From the NCBI GenBank assembly GCA_964035795.1, contig OZ038323.1, forward strand, positions 3,677,381 to 3,741,380: a DNA stretch of 64,000 nt. The letters run 5' to 3'. This DNA comes from Pterobdella sp. o SKG-2022 (lineage: Eukaryota; Annelida; Clitellata; Hirudinida; Piscicolidae). Below the pieces are notes generated by a model. It was not told where the DNA came from. It did not search any database and saw only the letters and a list, made by a program, of their open reading frames with translations. Below, piece after piece: positions 1 through 12,500 of the stretch (position 1 is the stretch's first letter; each line of letters opens with the position of its first letter). A program made the position numbers and the translations under genes.

Positions 1-3000
1 GTTATAAAAATATGTGTAGGACTGAGAATAAGAACAGAAATTAGAATTAATTTTTTGGTTATTTACTTTAAATTGGAAGCACTTAAATGAAGCTTTTTTA
101 TAGTATCATCACTACTGTTCTTTCATAATCAAAATTTATATCTTACTAATAATTTTTCTATTTTTCCATTTTTTTCTCATATTTCATTTTTCATTTTTGA
201 ACCAGATATTTGTCTTTTTTGAAAAAAAATTTTAAGCCATTATTTTTGCTTTTTACGAATATTTTTCACACATTTATTTCTTAGAAGCACTCATTATCAT
301 GAATCATCATTCTCTGTCAAGACAAAAGTATCAAAAACACAATGATGAAAAGCAACAATGGGCCACCTTAAAAATGCACAAAGCACAAATTAATTAGAAG
401 AACCCGTTTAAGGTATATATTATTTTTAGGATCACTTTCCGAGAAAAATACTAATTACCCAGAGCTGTATCTACAAAAATTCATTTTCTTTGTTGATTTT
501 TTATTTTTTAACTTGAATTATGTAGTTCACAAGTTTCTGTATGTTGTAGTTTGCACGAGTGTTTGCTTCTGTATTTCTTTTTGTACTCTTGTAGTTAATT
601 ATTAATAACCATGAGTTACTCATCATTATTCGAATATCTCTTTTGGGTCGAGTCTTATAAAAATCTTTTTTTTTGTTTGATAACAGTTTAAATGTTTTCT
701 TGTGTAACGGTTTGAGTAGCGTTTTGTAGAATAATAAGAGTTACACCAGTTTAACGTATAACAACACTTCAATAGTTGTTTGTGCATGTGTCTCAGACAC
801 AATTCTAATGCATCATTAGATTATAATTTATATTATTTTTATTTCACTAGTAAATTTATTATACAAAATTTAAAAAGAATGCTTAAACTGTAAGGGGTAA
901 GTTAGCTATGGCATAGTATACTCTAAAAACTAAATAAATTTAATTCCGTTGAATGTATGTTCAATGTATCAGCATTTTCTTATACTTTTTTGTTTAAAAA
1001 AAACTAAACATTGAGTATTTAGAAAGTTTTAACTAACTTTTACTCATAATCAAAACATGATGAAGTTTCGATACTATGATGGACTTAATATAAACCAACC
1101 AGGCAACTTAATATTCAAACTGTAATAGACCCCTTTAAGTAGGCCAACTCAACTCAAATGATTATATAGTTTAATAACACTAATTGTTTAAATTAATATT
1201 GAGAGTTTAAAACACTTTAAATATAAATATACTCAATTAAACGATAAAGTTAATACATGTTTCAAATAATAACTTGATAATAACAATATTAAATACACAT
1301 TTTAACAATATTTTAATAACAATAATGATTTTTTAAAATAAATGTGCCTTAATAGAATAAATATTTCAATGATAATCTAATAATAATTAATGGATAATAT
1401 TTTAATATAAATTCAATGAGAATAATAAGTTAATGAATTAAAACCGCAGCAAACGATGTGAGGGATTCGAAATTTTCCCTTGTTTTGATTTTCCATCATA
1501 CCTCGTGTTGTATTCTTATCAGCTCATAACACCAACCCTTAGGCTTTTTGAGGATTTATTTTTTATTCAATTATTCATATTTTTTTTGTTTTGAAAAATT
1601 ATTCATTTTCATATAAGGTTCTTATTTTCTTATTTAGAGTTTTTCTTTTTTATGATGATATTTTTTATATAATTTTTTTTGTAGGTTTCTTTTTTATGTA
1701 TGATGTTCCTTTAGTTATTTTATAGGAGGGGTTATTCTTATATATGATTTTTTTCAGTTTTATGGAGATTTGTTCATAAAGAGTTTTCTATTCCTATATG
1801 AAGTTTTTATTATCATATGAAAAAAAAATTTCAAAGTTTCATTTTTATTTTTGAAGAGATTTATTTTCATGAAAAATCTGTTTCATAGGAGTCTTTATTT
1901 TCACTGAATTTTTTATAGGAATTTCATTTTTTATAAAATTCTGTTATTTATACAAAATTATATACTTTTTTCAATACAAAATTTTCAATTTTTGAAGTTT
2001 CTAGGTCAATTTGATAAGCATTCTCATTATTTTATCATGTATGTATACCTTGAATGTCGTTTTGATATGAAACGCGCGGTTAAATATATAGGAGAAAAAA
2101 ATTTTTGAACTGTTTTATAGCGCTTTTCTCTCAACTCTTTCAAACTTTTGTTATCTATCAAAGTTTTTTTTTATTAGCTTCTACGTCATATTTATGTTTT
2201 TAAAAATAGACTTCGCTTGATAATGTAAGTTCTAATTACAAAAAGCTTCGTACCCAGTTATTAAAATGTTTGGCTTGAATTGATTATGAATACAAATTAT
2301 TGTTTAAAATTTTTCCCAAATTTGACATCTTTTTTTGGTTATTTTTCCAAGTATATTTTTAGATTTATTTTTATTTTTTTCTCCCACTACATCATCACTT
2401 CGCCGCTTTCATATCTATTGTACTCGTCTTTAAAAGTGTTGTCTTGTTTAACTACCGGTGAAGCGCTATACAAATTACGCTTTATCATTTTATCATTTTA
2501 CCCTGAGCGGAAGCTTTGTCTCTGATGAGGTTTTGAGTGAGGATAGTATAATAATATGAAAAATATGATGAGTTGAAAAGATAAAAATAATGGAATAGTA
2601 AAAAATATTGAAAAAATTAGAACAAAAAAAAGTACTTGAAAACATCACTAATGATAAATTGATAAGAGTTATTAAAATGCATATGAAACAGAGAGTGATA
2701 TCAGCGGTAATAAACACTTGAGAGTACACAAGCTTTTGTTCATTGGAGTGCGTGGATGGTTGGAACTCTCATGATGAAAAACGCTGCTGGAGGTCCAAAA
2801 CAATCTTGTGATAAAGAATACCTAAAGAGAATGAGAAAAACTGAAGAAAGATATAAAAAACATGAAAAGTATGGTAAGAAATAAGAAAAAGATAAAAACT
2901 AAAATAAATGGTTAAAAAAATAAAAGAAAATTGTAGAAAAATGTAGAAAAAAAAAAGCAGAAAAAGAGGGGAAGACTAAAGGGATTTGGTAATTGTGGAA

Positions 3001-3016
3001 TGAGTTTGCTGATGGG
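1..3016. other. AT-rich non-genic DNA
   Basis: No supported gene. The sequence is A/T homopolymer-rich with short tandem patches. The open frames at about 2280-2730 are short and dominated by Phe, Ile, Leu and Ser, which is what T-rich DNA gives by chance. I see no splice-site-bounded coding segment, RNA gene or mobile element here. Confidence 0.6.
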
Positions 3017-3124
3017 GGTGTTGTGATGATGATGGTGTTGTGGTGATGATGGTGTTGTGATGATGATGGTGTTATGATGATGGTGGTGTTGTGATGATGG
3101 TGGTGTTGTGATGATGATGGTGTA
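3017..3124. repeat. 17-bp minisatellite, about six copies
   Basis: A 17-bp unit beginning GGTGTTGTGATGATGAT recurs in exact register, with units starting at 3017, 3034, 3051, 3068, 3085, 3102 and (partial) 3119. Only single-base changes separate the copies (GTGAT, GTGGT, TATGA). The antisense His-rich open frame across it is a product of the repeat and not a gene. Confidence 0.9.
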
Positions 3125-4794
3125 CATAACTGTGGTGAAAATATTGATATGCTATCAATTATTAAAAAATAAAGTTATTTTACAAGTATTTTATCATTAG
3201 AGAATATCACAAGCAATAAGAAGTGAAATTTTATAGACATTTTTCTTTACCTGGAAACTTCTTTTTTTTTATATTTTCATAGTTATTTTTTTAAAAATAT
3301 CTAACATCATTATCAAAAATATCGTTTGGAAAGGTAGCATCCCTGGTTTAAAAATGAATCGAGATAAATAATTGAGAAATTTTTTCAACGTCATCACCTC
3401 CGATTGTACCGAGGTTTTCTTCACTTTCTTGCTATTTTTTTGCCATTACTTTTATTTTTATTGTTGTTGTTCATGTTTTTTTCTTTTTATTTCTGTTGTT
3501 GTTTCATTTTATCATTTTTTTTATTAATATTTTCTCATTGTTATTTTTTCTATTATTTCTACTATTATCATTATTGTTTCTCTCATCTTATCATTTCTAT
3601 TGTTATCCCTTGTTATCTGTTATTTATTCATAGTTGCTTTTTTTCTCATTTTCAATTTTTTTTTACTTTTTGACTTTTCCTAATTTTTATTATTACTATT
3701 TTTATTTTTATAAAATTTTTATTTTTATTTTTTTATTATTATTGTTTTTGATTATTATTCTTTCATCGTTAACTTTTTTTCCTTCATTACAACCATCCTC
3801 AAAATCATCAACCCATCATCCCTATCTAACATTATTATTTCTATTATTTTTTTAAGAAAAAATTATTTTTTTTAAATTTTTATAGCACCAATTATTTATG
3901 TAATTTTTTACTTACACATTTTCATTAAATTTTTACTTTTTTTTATAAGTTTCATACTTTTTTATGGCACCTCAAATCTATTTAGCCACACCAACCTCTT
4001 TTAAACACATATGTATTGTAATCATAAAAATTATTATTATATTATTAAATCTCATTAAGTCATATTGCATTTGTGTATTGTAATCTAAGCATCGCCTTAT
4101 TTATTTCGTTTCCTACCTCCGACCATCAATCTTCAACATGCCTTTAATGATGACGGAAGCTCAATAATAAAAATAAAAATGATTATAATAATAAAAATAA
4201 TAATAGGGTAATAATAAGGGGAATAATAACATCAGAATGGTATTAACAAACAAACAATAAAAATAATGTGAATAATAATCTCAATAGAAGCAATAAAAAC
4301 TTAGTTATAACTTTACTATAACTCAAAAATGACCGGAAAAAAAATTATAACCACCAAGAATGAATTGCACTGAAAAAATCTCAATAATAAAAAATAATGA
4401 CAAAAACAATAAAAATATATAATATTTATTGTTTATGGGAGAAACATCGTCATCGTTTTGGAATGCAGATCTGTTGAGCTTATTGATTTTAATCACGGCC
4501 ATAAATATGAATTTAATGAGACGCTATACAAATTCTTCATATTCAAATCTGTTTTTAATACATTTCTTTCAAATGTTGGGGTTTCAGAAATCTTTTATAA
4601 ATAAGTATGCTTATGTTGATTGTTGTAATGGTATCATGGTTTGTAAATTTATTATCGTCAACATTGTTGCTGTTCGTCGATTCGTTTTAAAATATGGTCA
4701 TAGAAACAAGATTTTTTTTAAATTTAAATATATAATTAATTATTATAAATTGCATATATACATTGAGTCTTTATTACTAGATGTGCGTCCGAAA
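3125..4794. other. T-rich then A-rich low-complexity DNA
   Basis: About 3400-3860 is almost pure T with scattered C, A and G, giving Phe/Leu-rich frames by composition. About 4140-4430 is A-rich with AAT-like patches. The 124-codon frame at 4429-4803 begins at a TTG, has no recognisable motif and runs into the 3' end of the retrotransposon remnant, so I do not call it a gene. Confidence 0.5.
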
Positions 4795-5435
4795 AATGAA
4801 TGAACAGGCCATTTCACGCGAAAACACCTCTTCCGCAATTTTGACACCAATGAGTAAGGAATCTGTCTGGTGGACCTCCGCCAGTTTTGCGTCTCATTCG
4901 TTTCTCTTTTGCAGCATTCAACTGTTTTTCTTTTAAGAAAAGTGAATTGTTTTACGCCAGGCAGGCCTGTCAGAAGCAGCTTTTCACCACGTGAAGACGT
5001 CTATGTTGAAGTCTTTTAGATGCGCCTTCAAGGAGTCTTTATAGCGTTTGCGTATAGCTCCAACTTTTTTCTGACCATTTTTGACTTGTCCGTAAGAGTT
5101 GTTTTGGAATTCTTGAGTCCGCCATACTAGAAACATGACCAGCCTATCGCATCTGTGCCTTACGAATCATCGTAACAACAATGGAAAGATTTGCTCTCTC
5201 TAGAGCATCAGTATTAGGAATCATATCATTCCAGCGTATGTTAAGAATCCTGCAAAGACATCGAGTATGGTACTGTTGAAGTTGTTTCTCGTGACGTTTG
5301 TAGGTTGTCCAGGTTTCACAGCCATAGAGTAGTGTGGTCAATACTACGGCTTTGTAGACTTTGACTTTCGTGGGCTGTCTAATTCCTCTTTTATCCCAAA
5401 CTTTTCTTCTCAAGTTTCCAAAAACCCAGCAGGGT
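4795..5435 (-). mobile_element. 5'-truncated, decayed non-LTR (LINE) retrotransposon, ORF2 C-terminal part
   Basis: On the - strand the frame at 5413-5144 carries the hallmark post-reverse-transcriptase segment of animal LINEs: LRRKVWDKRGI, then KVYKAVVLTTLLYGCETWT. An in-frame TAG follows, apparently replacing the Trp of an RWAGHV-type motif. Frameshifts later, recognisable pieces continue: a KDSLKAHLKDFNID segment, a DRPAWR segment, and near 4810-4850 a zinc-finger-like THWCQNCGR. This order (RT thumb, linker, terminal zinc finger) matches LINE ORF2 C termini. The upstream end, near 5435, lacks the catalytic RT palm, so the copy is 5'-truncated as is usual for LINE insertions. At least one nonsense change and two frame changes make it inactive. 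The exact clade is not resolvable by eye. Confidence 0.85.
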
Positions 5436-5999
5436 TATGCAATTTAGTGTATTTCATATATATAGACATAAAACCTACTTCAATTATTTATAATAAATTT
5501 TCAATTATTTATATGTTATTAAGGGTTATGCTCGTGGGCGTTCAAATTCTTTCTAGATATTCACATGGACAGACATCGGTCTAGACAAGAGTAATTTTAG
5601 TTGAAGTCTCGCATGTAATCGTGATCATTCAACTTCGAATACTCTTATTATTAATTTCATTAGCTTTGTATTTTTTTTCATGTATTTTTATGTATTAGAA
5701 ATATTTTTTTTTAAATAAGCATATTTTTGTTGTTTATTTTTAAATTTACTTTCATTTTATATTTCTTTTGTTTTTCAAAACTAATTCTTCTTCTAAAGTG
5801 AATCTTTCGATAAAACAATTTAAATTCTTTAATAACTTTGATATCCTTAAATTCTCCCCATAAACCTCCACTGAAACCCCACCAAACAAACTCTAATAGG
5901 GACTCTTGAATCGCTCAACAAATAAGACTATTACTATCCTACAACACACTGCATCCCAGTGTAATGTATTATCCTATATATTCAATTGTTATTGCCTTG
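5436..5999. other. AT-rich non-genic DNA
   Basis: No gene, RNA or mobile-element signal recognised between the LINE remnant and the candidate ribozyme relic. Confidence 0.5.
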
Positions 6000-6105
6000 T
6001 ATTGAGCTATAAAGATGGAACTAAAGAGAAAAACGCGAGGTTTGAAATTGTTTATTAGTGAAGATTTTGACCTAAAAACCATCATCAGGTGATGATAAAA
6101 CTTGA
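6000..6105 (-). mobile_element. possible hammerhead-bearing (Penelope-type) element relic
   Basis: Read on the - strand, 6088-6082 is CTGATGA, the first conserved core of a hammerhead ribozyme. A short GG...TC stem-loop (about 6081-6070) follows. The place where the second core GAAAC should stand reads CAAAATC. The expected second core would contain a CpG, and the observed change fits CpG decay. Downstream on the same strand comes AATAAACAATTTCAAACC. Penelope-like elements and some related retroelements are known to carry hammerhead motifs in their terminal repeats. The core is damaged, and no GIY-YIG or RT coding sequence was found nearby, so this is tentative. Confidence 0.25.
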
Positions 6106-6177
6106 GAATGATGCATCGAGAAGCTTTGTTTATAAATAAATATAAAGGTATGCGTTTTTTTTTTCTTTTAAAAACGC

Positions 6178-6262
6178 TTCAGCTCTTAGTTATTAAAAGT
6201 CTAAAACTCGGGACTGAGTTTCAACTCGAAGTTGAGGGTTCAAATCTTGGCTAAGCCTTTAG
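6178..6262 (+). repeat. tRNA-like SINE head fragment (degenerate)
   Basis: The sequence has tRNA-like features: a D-arm-like AGCTCTTAGTTATTAAAAGT stretch, a hairpin TCAACT-CGA-AGTTGA, and a B-box-like GGTTCAAATCT at 6237-6247 (two differences from GGTTCGANNCC). The A box is poor and the acceptor stem does not close, so this is more likely an old tRNA-derived SINE than a functional tRNA. Confidence 0.35.
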
Positions 6263-8545
6263 TATCAGGAGCTGTATGTAAGAGAATTCAATACTTTTGA
6301 GCTGTTTCTAAAAGGTTTTATTTTACTAAAACTTAAAAAACTTCTATGACATATAAGAAGATATATCATTGTTTATTTCATTGTAATACGTCGTACTTGT
6401 ATTTAATTGTATCCTATGTTATACTCTTTAAACATTTCATATCATGTGTTGTAATGCATTTGACCAAATGGTACATTACGAAATTTTTTCTAGTACAACG
6501 TACTACAAGGTAAAAGTATGGAATAAGGTTCTTATATGATGTAATGTATTGTTCTGTGTGGTATATTATAAAATTTCCCATGGTAGAGTCAATAAATCCG
6601 TTGGTCCTTCACTTAACTTATCTGTTTGACTGATAACTGCTGCCACTTTCAAGAGGATAGTCTATTTAATAATAATAAATAAATACAAGCTTTTTATAAT
6701 GAGCTTTCTGCCTTTCTGAATGCTTAGAGGAATTCGGAATTTTTAAAAGTATTATTAGAAACAAGATGAATTTTTGTTAGAAGTACTTTTGGGAAACTAG
6801 TATTGCAAAAGACTGCTTATGTTTCGAGTATGTTTTAGTAGCTAATTGACGTCTATCAAACAATTGAATTCATTATAAACCACGCTGTTTTATCACAAAA
6901 TGTACTCACATTACCAAGTGATAACATGGGTTTTGAGAGAGAAAACGTTAAAACTCTTAACCACACAACTCTTATTTGAGTTTCTGTAATTAGCCTCGTG
7001 TAAATAATCTTATTTTGTTGTGATTATTATCAGTAGTAAAAATTGAGAAAAATATAATGATGAAATTTGAAAAAAATTAGAATAAAAGTTCCAAGATGTG
7101 AGTCAGTCTAGAAAAATGCTTTGTGCCTTTATCAAAGAATTTGTTCTCATGTTAATAAGACACAATGAGAGAACTTTTTGAAATCCATCATAAATGTGAA
7201 ATAACAACCGAAAGTTGTTTTTGGAATTTAAAAAACTTTTTCCAACAATATATAAACAAATTTTTGTGAAAAGACAAAATGCACAATCATTCCAAAAAAG
7301 TTAGATTGCCTAGCATGGAGTCGATGGCTGGCCAACGCAAGATCCAATAACTAGGTCATCTACAACACATGCCAGCTAATCGGCTGCCTAGATATATGCT
7401 TTATTCTCAACTGACTGATTGTAGTATACCAATTAGAAGTTTTTTACTAAAATTTGAAGACGTAACCGAAAGGTACATAAGTCAACTTGTTATGGCCCTA
7501 AACACTGTTCATCACTGTTTGAATTGAGTACCTGTGAACAGCATAGTATTTGATATGCGTTGATGTTTATTTATGTCCTAAAAATTTTTTATATTTCAGT
7601 TTTAAGTAATAAAACTAAAAATTGAAAAAATAATAATGAAGATAAAATTTTTTTTAATAACTTTTTTTATTATTATTATGATTACTTATCTCATAAATGT
7701 GATTGGGGTGTTTCTGATGAAATTTTGATATTAAATTGCGTATGTTTTGTAAGATAATATCTAGTAAAAAAAGCTTGGAAATATTTCAATTATCAAAGTT
7801 TACTCTCAGAAGATTGGGATAAAATTTTAATAAAAATCAAAATTTCACGAGATAAAAAGTGAATTAAAAGTGAAACTGATACTTGTAATAACAAGAGAAA
7901 AGGAAAATGTATAAAAATTTAATTATTTAAAAGATACTAAATACGAAATAAAAAAATTAATACTTTGAAATATAAAAGAAATATTCAAAACTTTATTAAA
8001 AAAATATAAATGAGGATAATGGTAAGGGAAACATAAAATACTCCAAAACATTGAAAAGAACAAAAAAAACAAAAAGACGTGAAAATATTTTAAAAATTGA
8101 TTAAAAAGATTTTTAAAAAAATGAAAAAAAAATTAGATAATAAAATAATAATAATATAAAAACAGGGAAAAAAAATAAAAAAGCTGTTATACAACGAGCT
8201 GTTTACAGATCGCATCGGAGATAAAAACAAAATGAACAAACACCAAAATAGAGCGATGAGTGGATATAAACGCCGATTTGATGGGGAAAATAAACGAATA
8301 AAAAAAATTCTTTAAATGTATATTTAAAAATAAAAATTATAACTAGAAGAATAAAAAGAATAATAAAAATAGCAATGATAAAAAATGAATAATGATAATC
8401 ATAATACTAATAACAAAAAAACAATAACTGTAAAAAAATCAAGAAACTTAATAAACACTGGAACCAGTATTAGAGATTGCTAAATTTTCTCCAAAAACAT
8501 ACCAACTCGGAGCATAAAAGCTCTTGCATACCCATACACATAAAA
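6263..8545. other. AT-rich non-genic DNA
   Basis: No gene supported. About 7600-8460 is strongly A-rich with AAT/AAAT runs. No exon with a plausible splice frame was recognised on either strand. Confidence 0.5.
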
Positions 8546-8581
8546 TGATGTTTTTCTATACAGTAGTATAGAAAAACATCA
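8546..8581. repeat. perfect 16-bp inverted repeat with 4-nt loop
   Basis: The left arm (8546-8561, core GATGTTTTTCTATAC) pairs without mismatch with the right arm (8566-8581) around the loop AGTA. It could be a cruciform-forming hairpin, or the tip of a fold-back transposon. It is too short for a microRNA precursor unless the stem extends, and the flanks do not pair. Confidence 0.85.
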
Positions 8582-9041
8582 AGATTTGAACTATCCCTAG
8601 AAATAGATATGAAAATATATTGGTTGGAATACATAATTGTCAAAAGTTCGGTAATTAATTGAAAAATTATATAAATTATTGGTAAAACATATTATTTTAA
8701 TGCGTTAAAAAAATAACACAAAAAACGCATCAGATGAAGCGTTTACAAAAACATATAACCAAAACACTGTTTGAAAAATATACACATAATTAAAACACAT
8801 CACAAACGAGAAATAACAAAAAACTAAAAAAAGTATTGAAAAAATTACTTGGAACAAATAACACAGAACAAGCAAGAAACAACACAAATACTGCATAACA
8901 GCAAGATATAGTTGGTGGTAGTAATGAGATGCAACTCTAATTGGTGGTAATGAAGAGTGTAAGGTATTGAAAGATGTGAAGCACATAATGAACAGACATC
9001 ATCATAACCGCATTATTTTATATTCACCTGTGTGGTATGTT
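8582..9041. other. AT-rich non-genic DNA
   Basis: Nothing recognised. The antisense hydrophobic frame at 8705-8986 is compositional. Confidence 0.45.
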
Positions 9042-9141
9042 GAGGTTGTTGTGGTTGTCATTGTTGTTTTTGTTGTTGGGATTGTTATTGTTGCTGGTGT
9101 GGATTTTGTTGTTGTTTTTGTTGTTGTTGTTGTTGTTCTTA
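9042..9141. repeat. imperfect (GTT)n tract
   Basis: GTT/TTG triplets repeat with interruptions. The Val-rich translation is an artefact of the repeat. Confidence 0.8.
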
Positions 9142-9439
9142 ATGGTGTTGTTGTATTGTATTAAATTGTTTTAGTACTTATTTCAGATAGTTTTTTCCTC
9201 ACTTTGTATTTCATTTTTTTATCGTTTTTAATTCAATCCTTTTTTTGCTTCATACTAAAAATGTATTCGTTGTATACTTTTTTATAAATTTCTTGTTAGA
9301 TTTTCGGTATTATTTATTTGGATTTTATTGTTTTGCACTGAGCTCCAGTAAATTGTATTTAACCATTACGTTATGTATTGTTTATTGTTTGATGTGCGTC
9401 GTTTTAGTTTTTGATTTAGTTTTGCTGAATTGAAATTCT

Positions 9440-9590
9440 ATTCCTATATTTTATATATATTTTATATTTATTTATTTTTATTTATTTAATCTTTATTTAT
9501 TTATATCTATTTAATATTTATTAATTTATATTCATTTTTTATTTATCAATTTATATTCATTTAATTTTTATCTATTCATAATAAATTTTT
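9440..9590. repeat. degenerate (TTTA)n tract
   Basis: TTTATTTA units alternate with TTAATATT and TATTCATT variants. Low-complexity DNA. Confidence 0.7.
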
Positions 9591-12500
9591 TCTTAGTATC
9601 ACAGTGTGTTTATATATAACTTGTTTCCACAATTTATCGACCGCTTGTATTTGCTCTCTATAGTGTTTTTTAATAGAATTGTTTGATATAGAATCTTCTG
9701 AATGCTGTCATTTCAACCACATACGTCATTTTATTTTATTTTGTATGTTTCATTATAATCTTGCTATGTCGTTTTCCATAACAATCTCAATATTTTTTTA
9801 ACAGAAATTTTTTATATTTTTGTATAAACATCAAAATGCATTTTTCCGTTGTATAATATTTTTTTTGAATGATTTTTACTATAATTCTCACATCAAAAGC
9901 ACCTAGAATCAATCTCTCTTGATAATTATTAATTAAGATCTAGTAATTGAATTGTTCAATAATCTCTTGCGAGAATTGAATTTAATTAGTTTTGCAGCGC
10001 CACTGCTTTTATACATCTTTTAGTGTTTCTTTTTATTATTTTTAGTTTTATTTTATGATGTTTTTTATTTTTTATGCATATTTTATATTTTTTTCTCATT
10101 TTTCTAAGTTTTTCTTTTTATTATATTTCGATTTGATAGTGAGTTTCATATTATTTTTATTCGAAGTAGAGCAATAATCAGTTTTTAAATTTACCAATAA
10201 CTACTATAAATAAGTTATAGAACATTTTAACTATAGTTATAGGCAATTTCAGTAACATAAAATCTATTTATAGCACAATTAAATAATTAATAATCTCTAT
10301 CATTATATGTTTTTACATCAGTTTTATCGATTGTATTATATCATAAAACTGCCATAATTATGCACCTAAAACCATCCCAATATGGAATACCTATTACGAT
10401 AAACGCTTTTTTTATTTCCCTTAAATGCTGTTAATTTGTTTAATAGATGTAATAATGTCCATGAGTTTTATCAGATTATGTCCATAGATTTATATCAGCA
10501 GTGACATCTATCGATTGAGTTGTTTTTAATAGTTGTTTTTCATCAGCGTTGTGATTGAAAGGCTTTCAAAATAATAGTTTTGAAAAGAAATATATTAAAA
10601 TTTTGTGTTTCAAAGGATAATAATAAAAGTTTCAGTATTCTTATAAACAGAAGGCTTTCAATTGTTTCAATCTTTTATCCATTTCCAATGTCTGAGCGAC
10701 TTTTTACCCTCCAAACTTTCACTATCTCTATATTTCTATTAGTTTTTTATTGTTAAATGCAGTATAAAGACTTTGGCCTAATTGATAAGTTTTCTGTTTA
10801 AAAAATTAATACAATATTAAGAAATCTGCACTTCTACGTAGGATAGTACTGGTTATCATATTGTATGCTCTGGCTGTTATAGTATTGTATGGTGTAGCAG
10901 TTTAAGCATAAGAAATTTTTGAAGTGTTGAAATTGAAAAAGTCGCGGCAAGGATTTGAAGAATGCATATGAACTTTGATCTTACTGAAAAAAACGTCAAA
11001 AATACAAAGAAATAAAAAAGAAATAATATTATTCAGACAATAAAGATATTAATGAATTTTTTGAGTGATAATTAAGTTTAAAAGATTAGAAAATTTTATA
11101 ATTATATTATGTTTAAAATTGATTCAGCTTGAAATAAATGGTTAAAAACACTTGAGGTTTATGAAAAAAAAGTGCATTGAAGGAATAAATATACACTCTT
11201 TAAATAACTCGAAAACCAACAAATAATACAAACAAATAAATATTAAATAACTAAAAATCATATATTAAAATAAATTAACTAAAAAAAATATAAATTCAAT
11301 GTTAAATTAAATAAAAAAATTAATATAATTGTAAACTCAAAAAAAACAATAAAATCAAAAATAATAATAAAAAAAATAACACAAAAAACAACTAGTGAAT
11401 GATATCGAAGCCAATACGCCAGCTTATTTATGGCTCTGCACCTAATGTAATCTTTGACTTAGGAACTCACACTCATAAGGTATCATTTCTTATTAAAAAA
11501 TTCTATTACTATATACCACCATAACCATTATCTTTTTGATATCATTACTATGTATCCATCCTTAATCTGTTATTATTATCGTATCTTAATCTAGCAATAT
11601 ACACTATCATTGTTCTGTTAGTATTACTTATTTTAAGCTATCAATGTCTATTATTTGTAATCTGTGTTAATACTGTTACTATTACTTCGAGGGTTTTTTA
11701 GTTATTAGTAGTAGTTTTTTACTGATATTATGTGTATCCACTATAAGGTTGTTATCGTTGCTGTTGTTGGTGTTGTTGGGTTGTTGGTGTTGTGGTTGTT
11801 GTTGTTGTTATAGTAATTTTTTTAAATAACTATATTTTCATAAGGATTTTTACCTTAACTCTGGTGTTTGTGATTTTAAAATTCATCGTTGAACGACACA
11901 AAAAAAACTTCAATTTTTTCATTCTTCAACTTAAAAAAATAATCTTTCAAAACTGTAAACATAAATAATGATAGAAACATTTAATTCAGATAAAACTCAA
12001 AAGTTTTTAAAAGTTACAGCGCTGAGTAGCACATTGTTGCCAAGTTGTGCAGAAAAATACTTTAATTTATTAGTTCTTTGATTGATGGCGTTTTGAAGTC
12101 TTGTTTGATCGATCTGTTTTTTTTTTCTTTTGTTTCTTTTTCATTTATTTTTATTTTTATTAATTTATTTTTTATCTTTTTTGTATTTTTATTCTTATGA
12201 ATATTTTTCATTCCAGGCGTTTTATTCTTTTTAAAAACGTTCACCAACACAACAGCCATATTACTTTTAGCGATGTGGAAACTACATGTATTCTCAACGT
12301 CAAACAGCCTCAAAATTACATTTCAAAAACACTCATTGTCAGTCTTCAACCGTTTATTTGCGCAGCAAGTTTATGAGTTCTTTTAAAAGTGATGTTTCAA
12401 TAAAAATTGTAAATGGGAATGTATCTAAACAAAGACTTCTAATATTCTTTAAAAAGAAATTTTTTAAAAACAAGCTTTTTTTTCTACTTAGAAAAAGTCT

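Noticed and set aside
4429..4803. 124-codon open frame
   Set aside because: It starts at TTG, has no motif, and its 3' end is antisense to the LINE remnant. Its composition fits chance.
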